IMG/VR virus record: IMGVR_UViG_3300042988_000731
Coordinates: 1 to 35,825 of that record
DNA: 35,825 nt
Strand: one strand, 5' to 3'
Source of the DNA: a virus
Shown here: piece by piece, positions 30,603-35,825 of the stretch
Layout: each line of letters starts with the position of its first letter
Position numbering within the stretch: the first letter of the stretch is position 1
Program-made: the position numbers and the translations under genes
Notes under the pieces: generated by a model
Database searches by the model: none
What the model saw: only the letters and a program-made list of their open reading frames with translations
Told to the model about the DNA's origin: nothing

Positions 30603-33600
30603 ATGGTAACCCCCTCCAAGCAAACCTCCGCTACTAGCATGATCATTGACGGCGTAGCCGCCAGCGAAGCCATTGATAGTTCAGGAGAAATTCTAGACGT
30701 TAAGGGGTGCGATACCTCTGACTTTGAAAACGGTGTTGGCCTCCTCAACTATGAGCATCGCGGTGACCAAGCGCAAGGGGCAAGCGGCAACGACATCGTT
30801 GGCAAGATCATCTACTCCAAGAAAATCTTTAAGCGAGCGGACTGTGAAGGCAAGCGCCAGGAAGCGTACTGGGATCATGTCAAGCTGCCCTTCATCTACA
30901 TCAAGGCTCGCCTCTATGATGGAGCAGAGCACCCGGGCGCTCTAGCCCTCGCCGCCGCAATCCGCGATGCGGTGATGCACTCTGAGCCAATCCTACTTCG
31001 CTTCTCTATTGAGGGGACCACTCTCAAGAAGGAAGGCAATCGCCTGCTCCGGACAATCGGACGCAAGGTTGCCTTGACCTTCAAGCCAGCTAACAAGAGT
31101 GCCATTAGCGGACTGATTTCCGACCCCTCTGGGCCTAAGCCCATCACAGAAAAGCAGGGCGAGAAGTCTCTTCTCTCCCGTTTACTTGAAGACGACACCA
31201 GCAAGAGCGAGGCTCCGGGCCAGCAACACCTGGGCAGCTACGAAATGTCATACAACCCCATCGTGGAAGAAGATGCGGTTGAAATGCTTAAGAGTGCTGC
31301 CGAACGGATTTACGATTTACGTCTGAGCACTTACAAGTGGCACCCTATCAAGTACAATTTTTTGACTCCCATTGATTTACAAAAGGGGGAATTTGATTTT
31401 GACTCGATGTACCCTTCCTTGCAGTTGACTCTGGGGGCTAATAAGCTGCGACAGTTGCGCGACTTCCTACTAGAAAACAACATGCAGAGAGTCAATGAAC
31501 GTGACCCCAGATTACCAGAGCCAATTCGGCAAGCTCTCGCCCATACTGGTAGAGACTATGAGGGAAACTTCTCTGTCAGCCGCATCCAGCAACTCATAGA
31601 CGACAAACCGCGAATCCGTTTCAACCATTCTGCGGATATGGGGATCTATGATTATATCCAGCGTCACAACGATCTCAACTCTAACGTCTTCCGCCTAAAT
31701 CTAACCAACGAACAAGCTGCCAAGCTGCACAGCGCGGGTGTCCTAGATAGTTTTATGAACATGCATAAAATATCGCAGGGATCGCAACACCCTGTTCAGC
31801 CCGGTACCATCGGTTGGGTGCGATGGACGGGTGGCAAAGATGGTATCCACATTGACGAAGTTCAGAGTGATTATGGGCGCAAGTGGTCTGCCCTAATTGA
31901 GCATCAGCTTGGGAAAGAGGTTGCCGAAGGACGCATGACGCCAGAGGCGGCAGACTTCCATCGCAGAGACTTGTACGGAAAACTGCCCGACGATCATCTC
32001 AAGCAGATCCAGAAGATCCTGTTTGGCAACAAGCAGCCTGCTGAAATCTTGCATGAAGGGTTCCATCAGTGGGCACGCGATAACAACTTTGCGGGCACCC
32101 CCGTTCACATCTGGGCTCCCGGCGCTAAGGCTGCCATGAACGGCATGGATCAGCACGCACCGCTCCCGGGCCACTATATCGTAACCTACAAGGACATCCC
32201 TGAGAAGATGGGTATGGAGCCTGCTAAGTACGGCGAAATTCCCACGCAGGACAACAAGTCCATCATCAAGGCGAGGCGCAAGAAGAAGGACAGCGACGAC
32301 GAAATCGAGTGGAAGGGATCAAACGAAACCTTCAAAGACAAGATTCGTAAGACTGAGGAGCTTCTCAAGACCTATATTGGTGGCATGACCAGCGGCGCTC
32401 CGTCTACTCTTGAGGGTGGAGCAGCCTTGCAGCGGGAAGACGATAGACTTCATCGGCACGACTTCAAAAACAAGCTACGTTCCGCTATCCGCGACATGGG
32501 AGTCGAGGTGGTTGGTAAAGCTGCCATGCTTAAGTTCTTTAAATGGCAGTTACCGGAAGTCAATGAGACTTTCCTAGACCATTTTACAGACCTCGTTGCA
32601 GATATCAAGGCGCGTCCAGCAGTATTGGACAGTCTCATGTCTAAGTGGGAACTTCCCATGGCAAAGACGGAAGAAGGCGAGCCCGCAGAGGCCCCCGCTA
32701 CCGAAGTCAAGCCTAAGAAGCCCAAAAAGGAACGCGCCAAGCGTCCTCCCAAGGAGAAGCCTCCTCTCCCAATGCCTGTTGAGCAGTACAAGCCGACTCC
32801 TGAAGCGGAAAATCCTACAGACGCTCCCGCACTTGCTCCCGGCAAGGGTCGTTGGGCTAACACCGTTAGGCCGGGGCTCGTCGGAGGTGTTCTTTTTGCT
32901 CCCGCCATGCCTCAAGGCATCAAGCTGCACAATTGGGACACCGATCCCGTCATGGCTAGCATTATCAATGCCGATAATGAAGCGGAAAGCCCCAATCTGA
33001 CCCCAGAGCAACGGGAACACATTTTGACTTACGTACACCGACCATGGGCACGCGCTATGCGGTCATGGATGGTGATGAACAAGTTGGCTGAAACTGGGAA
33101 TCTACCGGCAAGCGTCATGGCGCATGCTGCCATCTTTGCGGCTATGAGCCCCAATACATCTGTCCCCATTCAGGAGCTTTACTTTGGGCATTACATGGAT
33201 TTCAGACATCAGCACCCTGACTTGTTTACCAATCTAGAGGGGGTTTCTATTCAGGATGCCATCGCTTTCCATAATCACCTTAACAGCCTGACTCCTCCCC
33301 AGTTCCTACCAGCGTACTATGCAGAAGGTGGCCCTGGTGGGATGAAATATGGTACGGAACGTTCACGCCCCGCTCCGGGCACCAAGGCTTTCTTGGCACG
33401 CGAGCAGGCGACGTTTGAAAAACGCCCACAAGGCAAGCCTCTGCTCAATTACCATAAGGTGCATCCGACTCTTATGGCGTTGCACCGAATTGTTAAGAAC
33501 GACGGACGTTCGTTTGTGGATTACATCATGCAGCAGAAGCTTGCCCATGGCCCAGGAGCTTTCATGTACGGGTTTGGGCCGAAGCTTGCTCGTTACATGG

Positions 33601-35498
33601 GATTGATGGCTGGCATGGGCAACATGATTGTCCCCGACCGTCACATGATGCGTTCCTTGTTCAATTTGTCTCTTGCACAGAAAGCGGAGTTTGATGTTGT
33701 CCAACGTACCCTTTCTCCGATGGAAGGAGAGCCCATTCTTCGGGCATTGGACAGACACTTCTTGCAGAGCAACCCCTCTGTGCGAAAAGCTCAGACTTTG
33801 TACCCAGAGCATTTTGGAACGAGGCCCGAACAGGCAGTAGGCCCAGGTTTTTGGCTACATTGGCTAGCGTACCCTCAGTATGAAACTTTGCTGGGGCGTC
33901 CAACCGAAAACGCCAATGCCGGTACCGCACATGACCCGTTTTGGCAGGCAATCCCTCAAATCCTAAATGAAGAGGGTATCCCGCACGATTTCCCACAGTC
34001 AGAGGAACCCTGGCTACAGAAGAACGAGTCTGAGGTGGTTGGTATTCCAGAACGGGTTGCTAGGGCTACAAAACGAGTGGAGGATCAGTTTGGAGAAGCC
34101 GCAGCTTCTCTCTTCTTCCACTCTTACGGTATCCCGGCGCTCATGCACAATGAACAGATGGACGCTATCCCCGGCCAGAGCGTACGTAAGTCTGAATTTG
34201 AAGCTATCGAGCAAGCCAGCTTAATCAAGCGAGAGTACACCGAAGTTGAGTCTGCTCGCATGTGCAAGGCTATGGACTTGGCCGATAACGATGAAATCTA
34301 TACCGTAGACCGTGACTACTCACATGGTCGCTTCTGGGTTAAGGGTGGTCAACTTCGCATCTTGGAAGACCATGAAGGGATCTTAAGGCGTTACCTAAAG
34401 AATGGCCCAGTAGAAGACAATAGAGCGGGCCTTGGTCAGCTTATCATGGAGGGGCACCAAGTCGCTCCTGAGTCTCCTGTTGTTTCTGGCAAGGAGATTG
34501 ACTTGGGCGATCCTGCTGACGATCAGATTAAGCCGGGTGGGGTACCAGAGGCTATCGAAGATCCACACATGGATGAAGGTCCGACCGAAATTGAAACACC
34601 GGCTGCGGTCAACGACCTCAAGCCTCCCCCACCGGTTTTTGATCTGATGGAGGCGGGCTCGCATACCCCAGAACGCATCGAAATCAAAGAAGGGGTAGTG
34701 TATCAGAACGGGTTTAAGCTTGAGCAAGAGGATGCTGACTATCTACTCCACCTTATCCGTACTGGTAGGGCCACAATCCGATACGTCAAGAACGACGTAG
34801 ATGAAAAGCTCGCCAAGATGGCGGCACACTTTGAAAACCTTGCCAAGACCGCCCCCGAAGTCCGCGCAGCAATGGGGAGTCTCCAAGGCGCGGTTAAGTC
34901 TGGATGCATGCCACAAAATCATGCCGACGCTATCCGTCGCGGTCTATTTACCGACCGGCTTACAGGTGGACAGATCGGCAACGTGGCCGCTCACGAAGAC
35001 TTCCTTGAAGGTCTTAAGGGACAAAAAGACCAAGGGGTCCACGTTCATATGGATGCCAACGATTTTGGTTCCATCAACAAGATGCACGGTATGCCTGTGG
35101 GCGACCAAGCTATTAAGACCATGGCTCGATCCATGCGCGAGGTCATGGACAAGCATGTGGGGCGTAAACATGGCAAGCTATTCAGAGTTGGCGGCGATGA
35201 ATTCAAGGCTCATTTCCGAACGGCTGCCCACGCTTCTGCTTTTATGCGAGCGTTGCATAACCATCTAGATAGTTTAGTGCCAGTTGGTGGCACGCACCGC
35301 ATCTCATTGTCGAGCGGGATTGGACACACGCCAGAGCATGCTGAACAAGCATTGATGAATGCTAAGAACGAGAAGAAGGCTCAGAACTATCCAGTTGGTC
35401 AAGCTGAGCATCACTCGCACTCCCTGCTCCCTGGTCAGGAGGGGCCGGTGCCGCTAGCCGCTTCTTCAGTGCCCAAAGTACGCTTGCAACTGCGCTAG
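30603..35498 (+). CDS. Giant polyvalent protein: prohead-protease-like N-terminus, HhH-GPD-like middle, C-terminal GGDEF domain (1631 aa)
   Basis: This protein has 1631 residues. Residues about 15-175 resemble the HK97-type (S78) prohead protease, with LNYEHRG (H52) and LRFSIEG (S135) as catalytic candidates. Residues about 410-430 hold IHIDEVQSDYGRKW, a motif seen in phage polyvalent proteins. Residues about 690-760 are Lys/Pro/Glu-rich linker. Residues about 840-1030, with HAAIFAAMSPNTSVPIQ and GFGPKLARYMG then PDRHMMRSL, look like a helix-hairpin-helix DNA glycosylase domain. Residues about 1440-1600 form a GGDEF domain: LTDRLTGG, MDANDFGSIN (D1484), GMPVGD, FRVGGDEF (GGDEF at 1530-1534) and LSSGIG. 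The start has only weak GAGAG upstream. It likely acts in the head and may be injected; the protease would cut it or other head proteins. It ends in TAG. Confidence 0.88.
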   Translation: MVTPSKQTSATSMIIDGVAASEAIDSSGEILDVKGCDTSDFENGVGLLNYEHRGDQAQGASGNDIVGKIIYSKKIFKRADCEGKRQEAYWDHVKLPFIYIKARLYDGAEHPGALALAAAIRDAVMHSEPILLRFSIEGTTLKKEGNRLLRTIGRKVALTFKPANKSAISGLISDPSGPKPITEKQGEKSLLSRLLEDDTSKSEAPGQQHLGSYEMSYNPIVEEDAVEMLKSAAERIYDLRLSTYKWHPIKYNFLTPIDLQKGEFDFDSMYPSLQLTLGANKLRQLRDFLLENNMQRVNERDPRLPEPIRQALAHTGRDYEGNFSVSRIQQLIDDKPRIRFNHSADMGIYDYIQRHNDLNSNVFRLNLTNEQAAKLHSAGVLDSFMNMHKISQGSQHPVQPGTIGWVRWTGGKDGIHIDEVQSDYGRKWSALIEHQLGKEVAEGRMTPEAADFHRRDLYGKLPDDHLKQIQKILFGNKQPAEILHEGFHQWARDNNFAGTPVHIWAPGAKAAMNGMDQHAPLPGHYIVTYKDIPEKMGMEPAKYGEIPTQDNKSIIKARRKKKDSDDEIEWKGSNETFKDKIRKTEELLKTYIGGMTSGAPSTLEGGAALQREDDRLHRHDFKNKLRSAIRDMGVEVVGKAAMLKFFKWQLPEVNETFLDHFTDLVADIKARPAVLDSLMSKWELPMAKTEEGEPAEAPATEVKPKKPKKERAKRPPKEKPPLPMPVEQYKPTPEAENPTDAPALAPGKGRWANTVRPGLVGGVLFAPAMPQGIKLHNWDTDPVMASIINADNEAESPNLTPEQREHILTYVHRPWARAMRSWMVMNKLAETGNLPASVMAHAAIFAAMSPNTSVPIQELYFGHYMDFRHQHPDLFTNLEGVSIQDAIAFHNHLNSLTPPQFLPAYYAEGGPGGMKYGTERSRPAPGTKAFLAREQATFEKRPQGKPLLNYHKVHPTLMALHRIVKNDGRSFVDYIMQQKLAHGPGAFMYGFGPKLARYMGLMAGMGNMIVPDRHMMRSLFNLSLAQKAEFDVVQRTLSPMEGEPILRALDRHFLQSNPSVRKAQTLYPEHFGTRPEQAVGPGFWLHWLAYPQYETLLGRPTENANAGTAHDPFWQAIPQILNEEGIPHDFPQSEEPWLQKNESEVVGIPERVARATKRVEDQFGEAAASLFFHSYGIPALMHNEQMDAIPGQSVRKSEFEAIEQASLIKREYTEVESARMCKAMDLADNDEIYTVDRDYSHGRFWVKGGQLRILEDHEGILRRYLKNGPVEDNRAGLGQLIMEGHQVAPESPVVSGKEIDLGDPADDQIKPGGVPEAIEDPHMDEGPTEIETPAAVNDLKPPPPVFDLMEAGSHTPERIEIKEGVVYQNGFKLEQEDADYLLHLIRTGRATIRYVKNDVDEKLAKMAAHFENLAKTAPEVRAAMGSLQGAVKSGCMPQNHADAIRRGLFTDRLTGGQIGNVAAHEDFLEGLKGQKDQGVHVHMDANDFGSINKMHGMPVGDQAIKTMARSMREVMDKHVGRKHGKLFRVGGDEFKAHFRTAAHASAFMRALHNHLDSLVPVGGTHRISLSSGIGHTPEHAEQALMNAKNEKKAQNYPVGQAEHHSHSLLPGQEGPVPLAASSVPKVRLQLR

Positions 35499-35811
35499 AA
35501 CAGGCGATGCAGATTTTCCTACCATTGTAGAAATCAATGTCGATTGCCAAAACGTCTTGGCAATGTGAGCATTGCTTTAGCCCTTGTTTTTTGAGGCATC
35601 GTGGGCATGTGCCAATTGAGGTAAGAACCGCAGGGCTTTTACAAACCTTGCAAGTACCCGTTATCTTATCGCCTTTCTTAAGCCGATGATAGGTAGCGCG
35701 GCAAGATCGGCAATCGGAAGAAACGGGCCGTATATTACCGGAAACATTGGACTTTTTGTAAAACTCTTCTGCTGGTTTTTTGACCCGGCAAATTGTGCAG
35801 TGGTATTCCAT
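35362..35811 (-). CDS. Multi-zinc-ribbon protein (149 aa)
   Basis: This 149-residue protein has six CxxC pairs (HCTIC, DCRSC, TCKVC, TCPRC, QCSHC, ICIAC) over residues 5-104, so it should bind two or three zinc ions. The first part (KKPAEEFYKKS) resembles the start of small HNH or zinc proteins of phages. The C-terminal 45 residues are a low-complexity tail that overlaps the 3' end of the giant gene on the other strand by 137 nt. Only 14 nt lie upstream in the window, with no clear ribosome site. A free-standing mobile or regulatory gene is possible. Confidence 0.72.
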   Translation of the reverse strand: MEYHCTICRVKKPAEEFYKKSNVSGNIRPVSSDCRSCRATYHRLKKGDKITGTCKVCKSPAVLTSIGTCPRCLKKQGLKQCSHCQDVLAIDIDFYNGRKICIACSSAVASVLWALKKRLAAPAPPDQGAGSASDAQLDQLDSSEPSSRS

Positions 35812-35825
35812 GGTTACGAAGAAGA

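Noticed and set aside
33363-33812. 149-codon minus-strand open frame
   Set aside because: It is opposite the coherent coding sequence of the giant protein, and its composition looks like a reverse-frame shadow.

Overview
The window is part of a large double-stranded DNA tailed bacteriophage genome. It carries a terminase pair, a portal, a Mu F-like minor head protein and a prohead-protease-like domain. It also has its own replication, nucleotide and recombination genes: a DNA polymerase III alpha-type polymerase, a B12-dependent ribonucleotide reductase, dCMP deaminase, SbcC and SbcD homologues and an SF2 helicase. A GroEL-type chaperonin is present. Genes are packed tightly, with many TAATG or ATGA overlaps. 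No rRNA, tRNA, integrase or CRISPR array was seen. The host cannot be named from the sequence. Promoters look like extended -10 sigma-70 promoters, and several genes appear to be leaderless, which suggests a host lineage where leaderless mRNAs are common. That last step is inference.

Layout. (1) Positions 1-12818, all minus strand, are the early/replication arm. In transcription order: a winged-helix-like protein, GroEL-like chaperonin, FmdB-type zinc ribbon, SbcC-like ATPase, two small proteins, an endonuclease VII-like HNH protein, class II ribonucleotide reductase, structural-looking or unknown proteins, a calcineurin-like phosphoesterase, and a PolIII alpha-type polymerase that runs off the left edge. 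(2) Positions 12819-13088 are a divergent control region holding repeated 15-mers around an AT-rich dyad, with a promoter facing each way. (3) Positions 13089-25659, plus strand, run from a P-loop protein, helicase, sigma-70-like factor lacking most of region 4, GroES-like candidate, SbcD-like nuclease and dCMP deaminase into the packaging/head module (TerS, a 49-aa zinc protein, TerL, a beta-rich protein, portal, Mu F-like protein). (4) Positions 25787-30527, mostly minus strand, are an accessory block of small, zinc-rich proteins. It includes an RlaP-like nucleotidyltransferase, a cREC receiver-like protein, one gene broken by an amber codon, and a plus-strand membrane protein. (5) Positions 30603-35498 encode a 1631-residue multidomain protein. 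Its N-terminus looks like a prohead protease, a central part resembles HhH-GPD DNA glycosylases, and the C-terminus is a well-preserved GGDEF domain. A convergent multi-zinc-ribbon gene overlaps its 3' end.

How it fits together. Two likely partner pairs are split across the control region: SbcC and GroEL on the left arm, SbcD and the GroES-like candidate on the right arm. This implies coordinated firing of both arms, and the shared operator-like repeats fit that. The truncated sigma factor is a candidate for redirecting host RNA polymerase. The most unusual element is the giant polyvalent protein ending in a GGDEF domain, which could bring a cyclic-dinucleotide-related activity into the virion or the newly infected cell.
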